Shown: positions 23,962 to 32,775 of the stretch, piece after piece
How positions within the stretch are numbered: the stretch's first letter is position 1
Layout: every line of letters begins with the position of its first letter
Notes under the pieces: model-generated
Seen by the model: only the letters and a program-made list of their open reading frames with translations
Databases searched by the model: none
What the model was told of the DNA's origin: nothing
NCBI GenBank assembly: GCA_028867035.1
Contig: JAGWHB010000001.1
Span: 310,001 to 374,000 of the forward strand
Reading direction: 5' to 3'
DNA length: 64,000 bases
From: Nitrososphaerota archaeon
GTDB taxonomy: Archaea; Thermoproteota; Nitrososphaeria; Nitrososphaerales; Gagatemarchaeaceae
Position numbers and translations under genes: made by a program

Positions 23962-24240
23962 ATGAAGTTTCCAAAAGAAATCCGTCGGAATTGCCCATGG
24001 TGTGGGCACCACACGCAGCACTCGGTGGCTCTATACAAGAGAGGAAAGGAAAGAGCTGGCTCTTGGGGCGCTCGAAGACAGGCTCGCAGGAAGAGTGGAT
24101 ATGGTGGCCAGAAATTCCCCGAACTGATTAGAACTGCCAAGACGACCAAGAAGGCCACGTTGAGGTTAAAGTGTAAGGAATGCAATAGAGAGATGATGAC
24201 GGATGGGATCAGGCTGAGGAAGGCGGAGATCGCGGCATGA
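23962..24240 (+). CDS. rpl44e: Ribosomal protein eL42 (L44e)
   Basis: A 92-residue eL42 that lies near the E site of the large subunit. The pattern MKFPKEIRRNCPWCGHHTQHSV and the later CKECNR form the zinc-binding site (C-x2-C ... C-x2-C). ATG 23962 gives the canonical N-terminus; the frame extends upstream without similarity. A CTTTTAAG TATA-like string precedes it by about 35 bases. First gene of the conserved archaeal cluster eL42-eS27-aIF2alpha-Nop10. Confidence 0.94.
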   Translation: MKFPKEIRRNCPWCGHHTQHSVALYKRGKERAGSWGARRQARRKSGYGGQKFPELIRTAKTTKKATLRLKCKECNREMMTDGIRLRKAEIAA

Positions 24241-24434
24241 AGAAGGACCGTGAGCCGATACCCAAGACAAGGAGCTCGTTCCTGCTGGTCAAGTGCCCTG
24301 ACTGCGGTGAAGAGAGGATACTCTTCTCGAACTCCTCCAAGGACATCGGCTGCAGAGGGTGCGGAAGGAAGCTTTCAGAGAGCAAGGGCGGGAAGTCCGT
24401 GGTCCTGGCCACGGTAGTGAAGCGCCTGGGCTAA
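24237..24434 (+). CDS. rps27e: Ribosomal protein eS27
   Basis: A 65-residue small-subunit protein with the C4 zinc ribbon VKCPDCGEERILFS ... IGCRGCG and the family ending GGKSVVLATVVKRLG. Full length. The ATG overlaps the eL42 stop (ATGA). Confidence 0.94.
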   Translation: MKKDREPIPKTRSSFLLVKCPDCGEERILFSNSSKDIGCRGCGRKLSESKGGKSVVLATVVKRLG

Positions 24435-24468
24435 ACGCCAAATACCACGTGAAGATGGTGCGATCAAA

Positions 24469-25272
24469 ATGAGCACAGAGATGATGCCACTCCCCGAACC
24501 GGGAGAGGTCGTCGTATGCACTGTCCGGGAAATCACCTCTCATGGCATCTATGTGAACCTCGACCAGTACGACGGGACCAACGGCTTCCTCCACGTGTCT
24601 GAGATTTCGACCGGGTGGGTCAGGAACATCGACAGGGTGGCCAAGGTCTCTCAGAAGCTGATCCTGAAGGTCATCCGGGTCAACAGGGGGAGGAGGGAGA
24701 TCGACCTTTCCCTAAGGCAGGTGACAAACGAGGAAAGGCGGGCAAGGGTGATCGAATGGAAGAGGGAGGAGAGGGCGCTGACCATCATCGACGCAGTGAA
24801 GAAGAAGCTGGGGGTCGACGACGCCCACGAGAGGGCCATCAGACTCAAGCTCGAAGAGAAGTTCGGGACGTTGTATGCGGCGCTCGAAGTAGCGGCCCGG
24901 AAAGGCGCGGAAGGCCTCGCTCCAGCTGAACTGTCCGATAAGGAAGCGAAGGTGATAACTGAAATCGCGTCGGAGAAGATCGTGCCGCCGAGGTACGAGG
25001 TGGGGGCGCTCGTCGAGATTTCTTCGAGGTCCCCCGAAGGCATAGAGCAGGTCAAGAAGACGCTCCAGGCGGCGGCCACCGCCCCATCCGCCGAGGTGCA
25101 CATCACCTACGCGGGCGCGCCTCACTACAGGGTCAGGATAACCGCCGACGACTACAAGCAGGCCGAGAAGGCCATGGACGCCGTGCTGGAGAAGATAAAG
25201 GACGGAGTGGGCAAGCACGACGCCTTCAGTTTCAAACGCGAGATTTCCAGGAAGTATGGTGGCTCGACTTGA
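24469..25272 (+). CDS. aif2a: Translation initiation factor aIF2, alpha subunit
   Basis: A 267-residue protein with an N-terminal S1 barrel (PGEVVVCTVREI through INVNRGRREIDLSLR, ~residues 11-85), a helical middle domain and an alpha/beta C-terminal domain that contacts the gamma subunit. It helps bring initiator Met-tRNA to the small subunit. ATG 24469. Its TGA overlaps the TTG of nop10. Confidence 0.94.
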   Translation: MSTEMMPLPEPGEVVVCTVREITSHGIYVNLDQYDGTNGFLHVSEISTGWVRNIDRVAKVSQKLILKVIRVNRGRREIDLSLRQVTNEERRARVIEWKREERALTIIDAVKKKLGVDDAHERAIRLKLEEKFGTLYAALEVAARKGAEGLAPAELSDKEAKVITEIASEKIVPPRYEVGALVEISSRSPEGIEQVKKTLQAAATAPSAEVHITYAGAPHYRVRITADDYKQAEKAMDAVLEKIKDGVGKHDAFSFKREISRKYGGST

Positions 25273-25427
25273 AGGGCCTGATGCTGAAGTGCGCTGATTG
25301 CGGCAAGTATACCATGGCCGACAAGTGCCCAAGCTGCGGCGGGAAGACGATCACAGTCCATCCGGCGAGGTACTCCCCCGACGACAGGTACGCGAGGTAC
25401 CGAAGCCCTCTGGCCTACGCTGTGTAG
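25269..25427 (+). CDS. nop10: H/ACA snoRNP protein Nop10
   Basis: About 48-52 residues: zinc ribbon MLKCADCGKYTMADKCPSCGG followed by the extended linker and helix PARYSPDDRYARYRSPLAYAV, the Nop10 pattern. Nop10 stabilises Cbf5 in guide-directed pseudouridylation. TTG 25269 overlaps the aIF2-alpha stop (TTGA); ATG 25281 is an alternative. The 3' end overlaps the convergent aglB gene by 13 bases. Confidence 0.92.
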   Translation: MKGLMLKCADCGKYTMADKCPSCGGKTITVHPARYSPDDRYARYRSPLAYAV

Positions 25428-27844
25428 TTCCCGGGGACCAGCTGGTAGATCAGTATCGCGTTGAAGCACTGGATCGGGAAGCTCTGAGAGGCCCCCGGGC
25501 AGTAGGAGTTGCCGCTCTCTGCCGCTGAGAGGCTCGGAGACACGTATGCGAGCCTGAAGGGCCCTGTGCTGTTGGAAGGAAAACTGAAGCTGGCAGGATA
25601 GCTGTATGCCTGGATCGGAGGGACGCCGTTCGCCTGTGTGTAGGTCTGGCTGAATTGTATGCTCGGGTTGGTCGAGGTCCCGCCCTGGTATAGGTAGCCG
25701 GCGAGCTGGAAGGGCAGGAGATGCCCGAACAGGCTGTGTTGCAGGGCGTATGGGGTGAGATTGAAGTCATCCTGGGTCGTGCATGCCTGGAGCGCAGAAG
25801 TCAACTCGTTCTTGGTCGTCCCCGAGCATTCCAGGTATTTCGATTCGTTGAGCCCGCCTATCCGTATGAACCACTGCTTCTTGCTCTCGTCTCCGCCGCC
25901 GGCCGTGAAGCCGCCCCCACTAGGGACCTGGAGGATGAAGTACTGCTGCGAGCTTCCGGTCGAAGTGGTCAGGGGGTAGATGCTCCCCGAGATGAAGATG
26001 GCCACATAGGTGGGCCTGCCTTCGGTCATGCTCTGGGCAACGGCGGCAGCCTGGGTGACGTTCGACATCAGCATGCGCGCCACCTGCGAGATCCTTGTGC
26101 TGTTGATTGTGGAGTTGTCGATCAGGGTCGTCCTGTTCCCCATCACAGTGAACCAGTATCCATAGTCCCACCACGAAATCACGACGGAGTTGGTGGGGGT
26201 GTTCGTCCTGACCCATTGGAGCGCCTGGATCCAGTCGGTGAAACCGGACCGCGAGTAAATCGTCGCCCCGTTGATGAGGCTGACCCCGGAGTCCGCGGGG
26301 CTGTTGTCGCAGAAGAGCTGCCCGCTGTAGGTGCACTGAATCGGGTTCGGTATCCAATAGGAGCCCGCTGGGAGGACGATCAGTGCGATGACGGCTATCG
26401 AGAACACGACTTTCATCTCGTTGCGGGACGTGGGCGCCTGCTTCTTCTTCACGAGCGGCGTAGAGCTCGGCTTGGTGATGGCGAAGGCCAGCTCGGCGAA
26501 CCCTATGCCGGCGAGGATGCCCAGGGCGATGGACGAGTAGACGAGGAGCCTGGAGAACGCCGCGGAGAAGTAGAGGCCGGTCAGCCCGAAGACGAGGGCA
26601 TAGATCATTGGGATGCCCTTCCGCCTGAACGCCACGAGGGCGCCCGCAATGCCCAACGACAGGAGTATGGCGTATGAAGTGAAGTAGTCCCCTCCGGTGG
26701 GCATGGCCTGCTCTGCGACGGACCGGACCAGGGCGTTGCTCACGCTGGCCCAGGGCGCTATGACAGTCAGGTACCTCAGCGTCAGGCCCCCGACGAGGCC
26801 GAAGCTGACCAGGGCCAGGCCGGCGAGGACGAAGCCGAACAGGAACTTGTAGAGCGTGGATCTGTACTCGGTGGGCTTGGTCCACGTCTTGGCCCACTGG
26901 GCTACGAGGACGAACAGGGTCCCGCCGATCAGTGCCAGCCCGACAGGGTTGGTGACGATGGCCACCCCGGGCCTCGGGAAAATCGCGCTGACGAAAAGCG
27001 TCGAGGCGGTGAAGGTTATGATAGCAGGCGAATACCCGGCCAGGTCCAGGCTCAGGAACGGGATCAGCAGGAAGATGAGTCCGAAAGCGCCGCTGAAGTA
27101 GTCCCCCCCTCCCCACGCGGTGTTTGCGTAACCGATCATTATTCCACCCATGAGGCCGCGGATGACCCTGCTCCGCACGTTCCTCTCCTTGTCGAAGACT
27201 GTGAGCATCATGTAGCTGGCGGCGACGAAGAGGAGTATGGCGAGCGGTTCGGACTTGAACCAGCCCAGGTTGCCTCTCTCGATCAGCGGGGGGGACACGG
27301 CGAAGACCAGGGCAGCGAAGAGCCCGGCTGCGTCGCCTGCTATCTTCCTCACCAGGAAGAAGAATATGACAGCCGTCAGGGCGCCGAAGAATACAGGAAG
27401 GACGATCAGGAGGTTGTAAAGAGTGATCGGGACACCGAAGACGTTGTGCACCAGCAGATAGATCAGGGCACCTGCGAGCTGCAGCCCTCCCTGTGAGGTC
27501 GCAGCGACGTTCCTCCCCGTGGGGAACCAGGTCTGGATGTCGTGCCAGAAGAAGTACCCCTGGGCGTTATGGCATGCCGTGTATACGGTAGGCCCGCAGT
27601 TGACCGGGTTGGCGAAGAGGGCGGAGTAGAGGCCCTGCTGCTGGGCGAGGTTCACTATGTGCTGGGCCGCGTAATAATCGTAGTAGGGGTCGAACTCGTT
27701 CAGATAGAAGCCGTACTTCGCCGCGTAGGACCTGATAAGGACCGCTACGGTGAACACTATGGCGAGGACCATGGAGATCATGAGCGCCCGGCGGGAGATG
27801 GTGGGCCGCCTCATTGATGACCGTAGGGTGTCGAGTATGCCCAA
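25415..27844 (-). CDS. aglB: Oligosaccharyltransferase STT3/AglB
   Basis: An 809-residue membrane enzyme that transfers lipid-linked glycan to Asn of N-x-S/T sequons outside the cell. About 12-13 hydrophobic segments fill the first ~480 residues. The first external loop carries the metal-binding EFDPYYDYY motif (~residue 48-57), and the soluble domain starts with the WWDYG signature (~residue 557). Length matches archaeal AglB. The start is TTG 27844, with ATG ten codons downstream as an alternative. Many sequons in nearby secreted proteins provide plausible substrates. Confidence 0.94.
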   Translation of the reverse strand: MGILDTLRSSMRRPTISRRALMISMVLAIVFTVAVLIRSYAAKYGFYLNEFDPYYDYYAAQHIVNLAQQQGLYSALFANPVNCGPTVYTACHNAQGYFFWHDIQTWFPTGRNVAATSQGGLQLAGALIYLLVHNVFGVPITLYNLLIVLPVFFGALTAVIFFFLVRKIAGDAAGLFAALVFAVSPPLIERGNLGWFKSEPLAILLFVAASYMMLTVFDKERNVRSRVIRGLMGGIMIGYANTAWGGGDYFSGAFGLIFLLIPFLSLDLAGYSPAIITFTASTLFVSAIFPRPGVAIVTNPVGLALIGGTLFVLVAQWAKTWTKPTEYRSTLYKFLFGFVLAGLALVSFGLVGGLTLRYLTVIAPWASVSNALVRSVAEQAMPTGGDYFTSYAILLSLGIAGALVAFRRKGIPMIYALVFGLTGLYFSAAFSRLLVYSSIALGILAGIGFAELAFAITKPSSTPLVKKKQAPTSRNEMKVVFSIAVIALIVLPAGSYWIPNPIQCTYSGQLFCDNSPADSGVSLINGATIYSRSGFTDWIQALQWVRTNTPTNSVVISWWDYGYWFTVMGNRTTLIDNSTINSTRISQVARMLMSNVTQAAAVAQSMTEGRPTYVAIFISGSIYPLTTSTGSSQQYFILQVPSGGGFTAGGGDESKKQWFIRIGGLNESKYLECSGTTKNELTSALQACTTQDDFNLTPYALQHSLFGHLLPFQLAGYLYQGGTSTNPSIQFSQTYTQANGVPPIQAYSYPASFSFPSNSTGPFRLAYVSPSLSAAESGNSYCPGASQSFPIQCFNAILIYQLVPGNYTA

Positions 27845-27889
27845 GTCTGAGCCGCGAGCCCTTTTGGGCTATTTTAACCGTGCCCTTTG

Positions 27890-28300
27890 CTACTTCTTCA
27901 GAAGGGTGTCCAAGTAGGCGGCGTACGATCTCGCGTCCAGGAGCGCCTTCTTCTCGTTTGCGAAGTTCGACGGCTTGACTTCTACCAGCCAGCCTTCTCC
28001 GTATGGGGACTTGTTGATCAGCTCGGGGTGCGAGTCAAGCTGGCCGTTGACCTTGGCCACCGTCCCCGATATGGGGGAGTAGACCTCCGACACCGCCTTG
28101 ATCGATTCCACGGTCCCCATGGACTTGGCGGACTCGACAGTGTCATTCAACTTCGGGTTCGTCACATAGACAACGTCGTTCAGTGTCTTGGCGGCGTAGT
28201 CGGTGATGCCTACCCTGACGACCGGGCCGTCCTCCTTGGCCCATTCGTGCTCCTTCGTGTACAAGAGGTCCTCGGGAATCTGATAGCCTTGGACGTCCAT
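27890..28300 (-). CDS. gcvH: Glycine cleavage system H protein
   Basis: A 136-residue lipoyl carrier. The lipoylated lysine is Lys68 within SMGTVESIKAVSEVYSPISG; LYTKEHEWAKEDG at the N-terminus is also diagnostic. It shuttles the aminomethyl group between the P, T and L proteins. It follows gcvT by 24 bases on the same strand, so gcvT-gcvH form an operon. The P and L proteins are not in the window. Confidence 0.95.
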   Translation of the reverse strand: MDVQGYQIPEDLLYTKEHEWAKEDGPVVRVGITDYAAKTLNDVVYVTNPKLNDTVESAKSMGTVESIKAVSEVYSPISGTVAKVNGQLDSHPELINKSPYGEGWLVEVKPSNFANEKKALLDARSYAAYLDTLLKK

Positions 28301-28324
28301 CGGGGTCGGCCGCCGCTCCGCCCG

Positions 28325-29437
28325 CTAATTACCCTTCTGTCTCTTCCAGCCGTAGAGCTGCTCGTCGTAGAACGGAGGCTTGGCTATGGTGCCCGCCTGG
28401 GGGGATGCCCTTACGATCACGCTCACCTTCGCTCCAAGGTTCGTACGGTCACTGCGGACCTTGCAGAGGGCCACTCCCTTGCGCACGATGGGGGAGAAGG
28501 TGCCGCTGGTCACCACCCCCAGAGAACCAGAGCCGTCCAAGACCTCGAACCCGTGCCTAGGCACGCCAGATTCGAGGACCAGCCCCCTCCTGACCACAGA
28601 TGGTGTCCTGGCACCGGGCTCCGCCAGCGCGTCCGAGCCGACGTAGCCGGCCTTGCCTGCGGAGATCACCCAGGCCAGGTCCGCCTCGAATGGGTTGGTG
28701 CCCTGGTCGATGTCCGAGCCGTGGAGCGGGTACCCGGCCTCGAGTCTCAATGAGTCCCTGGCGCCGAGTCCGCATGGGGTGGAGTTCTCGGCCAGCTTCT
28801 CCCAGACGCTCGCTGCGCCCTCGGGGCGCTCGTTGGAGGTGCCATAGACGATGACCTCGAAGCCGTCCTCTCCGGTGTAGCCTGTCCTAGAAACGAGCGC
28901 ATCCTGGCCGGCCACCTTCGTCTCCGCGCATCTGAAGCGCTTGAGCTGCCCAAGGTCGAGGGGCGTCAGCCCCTGGAGGAAGGACTGGGCCTTCGGCCCC
29001 TGCACGGCTATCATCGCCGTCGATTCTGTATTGTCCTCGACGTCCAGGCCCTGTGGCGCGTGGGCCACCATGTGACGCATGTCTGCCTCCGCGTTGGCCG
29101 CGTTCACCACCACCAGGTACCTGTCATCTTCGAGCTTCTCGATTATCAGGTCGTCCATGATCCCGCCGCGGTCGTTGAGCAGGAGGGTGTAGAACGCCTT
29201 GCCCGGCGGCTGGGACCGGACGGCGGTAGGGACCAGCCCCTCCAGGAAATCGGTCGACCTGTCCCCTTTGACCAGGAACCTCCCCATGTGGGAGACGTCG
29301 AAGATGCCCGACGAGTTCCTGACCGCCAGGTGCTCGTCCGTGGTGGTCGTATACCACAGAGGCATTTCGTATCCGGCGAACTCGGTGAGCTTCCCGTGCT
29401 TGGAGTGATAGTCGTGCAGCTGCGTGGTCCTGAGCAC
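28325..29437 (-). CDS. gcvT: Glycine cleavage system aminomethyltransferase (T protein)
   Basis: About 370 residues. Folate-binding T-protein features include GKLTEFAGYEMPLWY, IFDVSHMGRFLVKG, SRTGYTGEDGFEV and ARDSLRLEAGYPLHG. It transfers the methylene unit to tetrahydrofolate (or an archaeal pterin) and releases ammonia. The frame is open far upstream, through the cofE gene, but GTG 29437 gives the right family N-terminus and fits the TATA box at 29458-29468 as a leaderless start. Confidence 0.94.
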   Translation of the reverse strand: MLRTTQLHDYHSKHGKLTEFAGYEMPLWYTTTTDEHLAVRNSSGIFDVSHMGRFLVKGDRSTDFLEGLVPTAVRSQPPGKAFYTLLLNDRGGIMDDLIIEKLEDDRYLVVVNAANAEADMRHMVAHAPQGLDVEDNTESTAMIAVQGPKAQSFLQGLTPLDLGQLKRFRCAETKVAGQDALVSRTGYTGEDGFEVIVYGTSNERPEGAASVWEKLAENSTPCGLGARDSLRLEAGYPLHGSDIDQGTNPFEADLAWVISAGKAGYVGSDALAEPGARTPSVVRRGLVLESGVPRHGFEVLDGSGSLGVVTSGTFSPIVRKGVALCKVRSDRTNLGAKVSVIVRASPQAGTIAKPPFYDEQLYGWKRQKGN

Positions 29438-29457
29438 GTCGCCACGCGGGCCTCTGA

Positions 29458-29468
29458 CTATATTTAAG
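29458..29468. promoter_or_regulatory. Bidirectional TATA box between gcvT and cofE
   Basis: CTATATTTAAGG reads as a TATA box on both strands (CTTAAATATAG on the minus). The gcvT start lies ~21 bases to one side and the cofE start ~24 bases to the other. Both genes would be essentially leaderless, driven by one near-symmetric element in a 54-base divergent gap. Confidence 0.55.
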
Positions 29469-29491
29469 GGGGCAACGGTCTGCCGGACTGT

Positions 29492-30262
29492 TTGCTCACT
29501 CTGAACCCTGTCAGGGTCTCCGCCAAGAGCTCCAGGTTCGACGTCGCGGACCTCATAGACAAGAAGGTGGGAGCCAGGCTCAGGGACGGGGACGTGCTCG
29601 TAGTATCGAGCAAGTTCGTGGCGGTGGGCGAAGGCAGGATCGTGAGGCTCTCGACGGTAAATGCGGGGGAGAAGGCGAGGGCGCTTGGTTCGAAATATCG
29701 CATGGACCCGAAGCTCTGCGAGGTCGTCATACGGGAGTCGGATGGAATCCTCGGTGGGATTCCCGGGTTCCTGCTCGCGATCAAGGACGGGCTCCTGACC
29801 CCCAACGCCGGGATAGACAAGTCGAATGTCAGGCATGGGACGGTCGTCCTTTACCCGAGGAGGCCTCAGGCCTCTGCTCGGAGGATAAGAGAGGCCATCA
29901 GGTATGCCAGGGGCGCCTCCGTCGGCGTGGTGATCTGCGACAGCAGGCTTTCTCCCACACGGAGGGGCACCACGGGCGTCGCCGTCGCGTCTTCTGGGGT
30001 CGAAGCGGTGCTCGACATGCGAGGACGGATGGACCTGTTCGGCAACGTCCTGAAGGTCACCTCGCAGGCCGTGGCTGACGACCTGAGCTCGGCTGCCGAA
30101 TTGCTCATGGGGGAATCTGACGAGGCGACGCCGATCGTGCTGGTCCGGGGACTCCGGGGCGTGCACAAGGACAGGGAATACGACGGCAGGAAGTTCTCCA
30201 TATCGATGGACGAAGACGTCTACCTGAGGAGCCTGGGGTATTCACCCCGCGCATACGCCTAA
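29492..30262 (+). CDS. cofE: Coenzyme F420-0:L-glutamate ligase
   Basis: A 256-residue CofE that adds glutamates to F420-0 with GTP. Family segments include LRDGDVLVVSSKFVAVGEGRIV, VVIRESDGIL, and the central DSRLSPTRRGTTGVAV. Length is normal for archaeal CofE without the fused CofX domain. The start is TTG 29492, leaderless relative to the TATA element. It implies that the cell makes F420. Confidence 0.93.
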   Translation: MLTLNPVRVSAKSSRFDVADLIDKKVGARLRDGDVLVVSSKFVAVGEGRIVRLSTVNAGEKARALGSKYRMDPKLCEVVIRESDGILGGIPGFLLAIKDGLLTPNAGIDKSNVRHGTVVLYPRRPQASARRIREAIRYARGASVGVVICDSRLSPTRRGTTGVAVASSGVEAVLDMRGRMDLFGNVLKVTSQAVADDLSSAAELLMGESDEATPIVLVRGLRGVHKDREYDGRKFSISMDEDVYLRSLGYSPRAYA

Positions 30263-30288
30263 AAGCACGAGGCCGAGCGGGGGAGACC

Positions 30289-30465
30289 TTGACCTACGAA
30301 ATCGCCTGCAGTTCCTGCGGCGCTCCTCTGTACTCCGGGTTCGACCTGAGGTCCCCGGGGGACGTGCTCAAAGCCGCCGACTACCGCTGCAAGAGGTGCG
30401 GGGCCAAGCTTGTGCCTGGGAAGTTCCAGGTGGAAGTCAGGAAGATAGACGGGTCTTTCTCGTAG
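30289..30465 (+). CDS. Small zinc-ribbon protein
   Basis: A 58-residue protein (start TTG 30289): CSSCGAP near the N-terminus and CKRCGAKL about 27 residues on form a C4 zinc ribbon, followed by a basic strand-rich tail. It lies between cofE (26 bases) and topA (28 bases) on the same strand. Resembles small archaeal RNA-polymerase- or ribosome-associated ribbons, but no specific family is recognised. Confidence 0.7.
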   Translation: MTYEIACSSCGAPLYSGFDLRSPGDVLKAADYRCKRCGAKLVPGKFQVEVRKIDGSFS

Positions 30466-30493
30466 GATAAGCAAATAGCCTTCGTGTCGTCCG

Positions 30494-32572
30494 ATGGCAT
30501 TCCTGGGTCACAGATTGAACAAGGGGTACACGCTGGTGATCTGCGAGAAGCCAGACGCCGCGAGGCGCGTGTCTGACGCGCTTTCCGGGGGAGGGAGCAG
30601 GAGCTCAGTGGTGGATGGTACGACTGTGTTCAGCTTCACCAGGGGCGGTGAGGAGTTCGTCGTCTGCTCAGCCCAGGGGCACGTCTACGGGGTCTCAGAC
30701 CCTTCTGACGAGAGGACTGTCTATCCAGTGTTCGACGTCGAGTGGTACTCGTCCGACCTGGTGGACGAGCGCAGCGCAGGGGCTGCGAGACGCATCTCCG
30801 CCGTAAGGAAACTCGCTGCCGGTGCTTCGAGGTTCGTGAACGCCTGCGACTTCGATGTCGAAGGGGAGACCATCGGGTTCAACCTGCTGAAATACGCCTG
30901 CGGGGGCAAAGAGGGCGAGGCCCTCAGGGCGAAGTTTTCCACCCTGACTGCGGAAGATCTGACGAAAGCGTTCGACGACCTGAAGCCTCAGGCGGGCCTG
31001 GGTCTGGCGAGGGCGGGGAGGGCCAGGCATGCAATAGATTTTGTCTGGGGGGTCAACCTGTCCAGGGCACTGTCGCAGTCGGCCCTCGGCTCCGGGCACA
31101 GGTTCAGGACGGTGAGCGTGGGCCGTGTGCAGGGACCGACCCTCGGTTTCCTGGTGCAGAGGGAGCGGGACATATGCAAGTTCGTCCCCGTCCCCTACTG
31201 GAAGGTGTCGGGCGCCTTCGAGAAGGACGGGAAAAGGATCGTCGCCGCCTACTCCAAGGAAAAGATCGAAACCAGAGCGCAGGCGGAGAAGGTCAGAGGC
31301 GAGTGCGTGGGCAAGGAAGCGGTCGCGGGGCCGGTGCACGGGGCCGTCGTGCAGGTGGGCCCCCCCGTCCCCTTCAACATAGGCGACCTGCAGAAGGAAG
31401 CGTACAGGGCCTTCGGGTTCACGCCGAGCAGGACTCTGCAGATAGCCGAACGGCTTTACCTTGGGGCGTTGATCTCCTATCCCAGGACCGGGAGCCAGAG
31501 GCTCCCGCAGTCGATCAATTACAGGGGGATAATCCAGGGGGTGGGGAAGTCTCCGCAGTATTCGGACCACGCAGCCGAGTTGCTCAGGACCGAACCCAAA
31601 CCTGTCCAGGGGCCGAAATCGGACCCGGCTCACCCGGCCATCCACCCGACCGGTGAGAGGCCCAGACGCCCGCTGGACAGCTCCGAGGCCTCTGTGTTCG
31701 ACCTCGTCGTCAGGCGTTTCCTGGCTGCCTTCGGCCCTTCTGCCAGGAGGGAGCACGTCGACGTCGCGCTCGATGTTGGGGAGCATGAGTTCAGGATGGC
31801 AGGAGGGAGGACGATCTTCCCCGGGTGGATGAAATTCTATGGGAGGTACTCGGGGTATCGGGATGTCGAGCTGCCTCCGGTCTCCGAGGGGGACAGGTTC
31901 GCTGTCGCCGAAGTGATGGTCGAAGAGAAGTTCGAGCAGAGGCCCCCGAGGTACAACCAGGGGAGCCTTCTCGAGAAGATGGAGAGGGAAGGGATAGGGA
32001 CGAAGGCGACCCGGGCCGACATAATCGGGACTCTTGTGGGGAGGGGGTATGTTTCGGGGGAGAGCATGGAGGTGACAGACCTGGGGTTCTCCGTGGTCGA
32101 GACGATGGCGAAGTACGCCCCCTCGATTATCAGCACCGAGCTGACCCGCAAGATCGAGGAGAGGCTCGAGGCGGTCGAAGGGGGTACAGAGAGGGAAGCA
32201 GACCTCCTCAGGGAGACTGTGAGATCGATGGCCGACCAGCTGACGGAGCTGGGAGTCAACGAGGAAGCTGTAGGGCGGGAGATCGACTCGGCTGTCATGA
32301 AGACAGTGGCGAGGTCCTTTGCTCTCGGCAAGTGTCCCGCGTGCAGGGCCGGGGAGCTCAGGGTCGTGAGGTCGAAGGCCACGAAGAAGAGGTTCGTCGG
32401 GTGCTCCAACTATCCGTCCTGCCGCGCCTCGGCGCCCCTGCCTCAGAGGGGGACCGTCAAGGCGACCGCCAAGGCGTGCGGGCACTGCTCCTGGCCGATC
32501 GTCTACGTGGCCGGAGGTGGGAGGCCGTGGAGACTCTGCGTCAATCCTGACTGCCCGGGGAAAGCGAAGTGA
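30494..32572 (+). CDS. topA: DNA topoisomerase I (type IA)
   Basis: A 692-residue type IA topoisomerase relaxing negative supercoils. The Toprim domain shows CEKPDAA and the acidic ACDFDVEGE. The catalytic tyrosine is Tyr329 in ISYPRTGSQ. The C-terminal tail carries two zinc-binding modules (CPACRAGELRV ... CSNYPSC, and CGHCSWP ... CVNPDC). No reverse-gyrase helicase domain is fused. The start is ATG 30494. GTGA overlap with the next small zinc protein gene. Confidence 0.95.
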   Translation: MAFLGHRLNKGYTLVICEKPDAARRVSDALSGGGSRSSVVDGTTVFSFTRGGEEFVVCSAQGHVYGVSDPSDERTVYPVFDVEWYSSDLVDERSAGAARRISAVRKLAAGASRFVNACDFDVEGETIGFNLLKYACGGKEGEALRAKFSTLTAEDLTKAFDDLKPQAGLGLARAGRARHAIDFVWGVNLSRALSQSALGSGHRFRTVSVGRVQGPTLGFLVQRERDICKFVPVPYWKVSGAFEKDGKRIVAAYSKEKIETRAQAEKVRGECVGKEAVAGPVHGAVVQVGPPVPFNIGDLQKEAYRAFGFTPSRTLQIAERLYLGALISYPRTGSQRLPQSINYRGIIQGVGKSPQYSDHAAELLRTEPKPVQGPKSDPAHPAIHPTGERPRRPLDSSEASVFDLVVRRFLAAFGPSARREHVDVALDVGEHEFRMAGGRTIFPGWMKFYGRYSGYRDVELPPVSEGDRFAVAEVMVEEKFEQRPPRYNQGSLLEKMEREGIGTKATRADIIGTLVGRGYVSGESMEVTDLGFSVVETMAKYAPSIISTELTRKIEERLEAVEGGTEREADLLRETVRSMADQLTELGVNEEAVGREIDSAVMKTVARSFALGKCPACRAGELRVVRSKATKKRFVGCSNYPSCRASAPLPQRGTVKATAKACGHCSWPIVYVAGGGRPWRLCVNPDCPGKAK

Positions 32573-32775
32573 AGTGCCCCGTGTGCGGGAAGGAGTCCCA
32601 GGGTGACCATTGCTTCGACCACGCTTCCGCGAAGGAGAGGCTGGAGGCCGCCTATCCGCTCTGGGTGAGGGCCTACGGAAGAATCGAATGGAAGGATTAC
32701 CTGGATAATGTTAAACGCAACGTTCAAACGGGTCGGTGGGTCAGGGAGATAGCAGAGTTTCTGCAAGGTGGTTAG
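32569..32775 (+). CDS. Small zinc-knuckle protein downstream of topA
   Basis: A 68-residue protein beginning CPVCGKES and GDHCFDHASAKER, a C/H-type zinc site, followed by a helical stretch (WVRAYGRIEWKDYLDNV). Its GTG overlaps the topA stop, and its own stop directly abuts the next ATG, so it is part of a tightly coupled operon with topA. It may bind nucleic acid beside TopA; this is inferred from context. Confidence 0.7.
   Translation: MKCPVCGKESQGDHCFDHASAKERLEAAYPLWVRAYGRIEWKDYLDNVKRNVQTGRWVREIAEFLQGG

Noticed and set aside
25721..27116. Long open frames on both strands overlapping aglB (25721-26677 plus, 25920-27116 minus)
   Set aside because: AglB has its signature motifs throughout; the other frames show no domain and have Arg/Gly/Pro-rich composition typical of shadow frames.
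29438..30166. N-terminal extension of gcvT through the cofE gene
   Set aside because: The extension is antisense to cofE and has no T-protein similarity; GTG 29437 fits the family start and the TATA element.
30695..32485. 596-codon open frame antisense to topA
   Set aside because: It is a by-product of GC-rich third positions; topA has all catalytic motifs on the plus strand and the antisense product has low-complexity Arg/Pro/Gly-rich composition.
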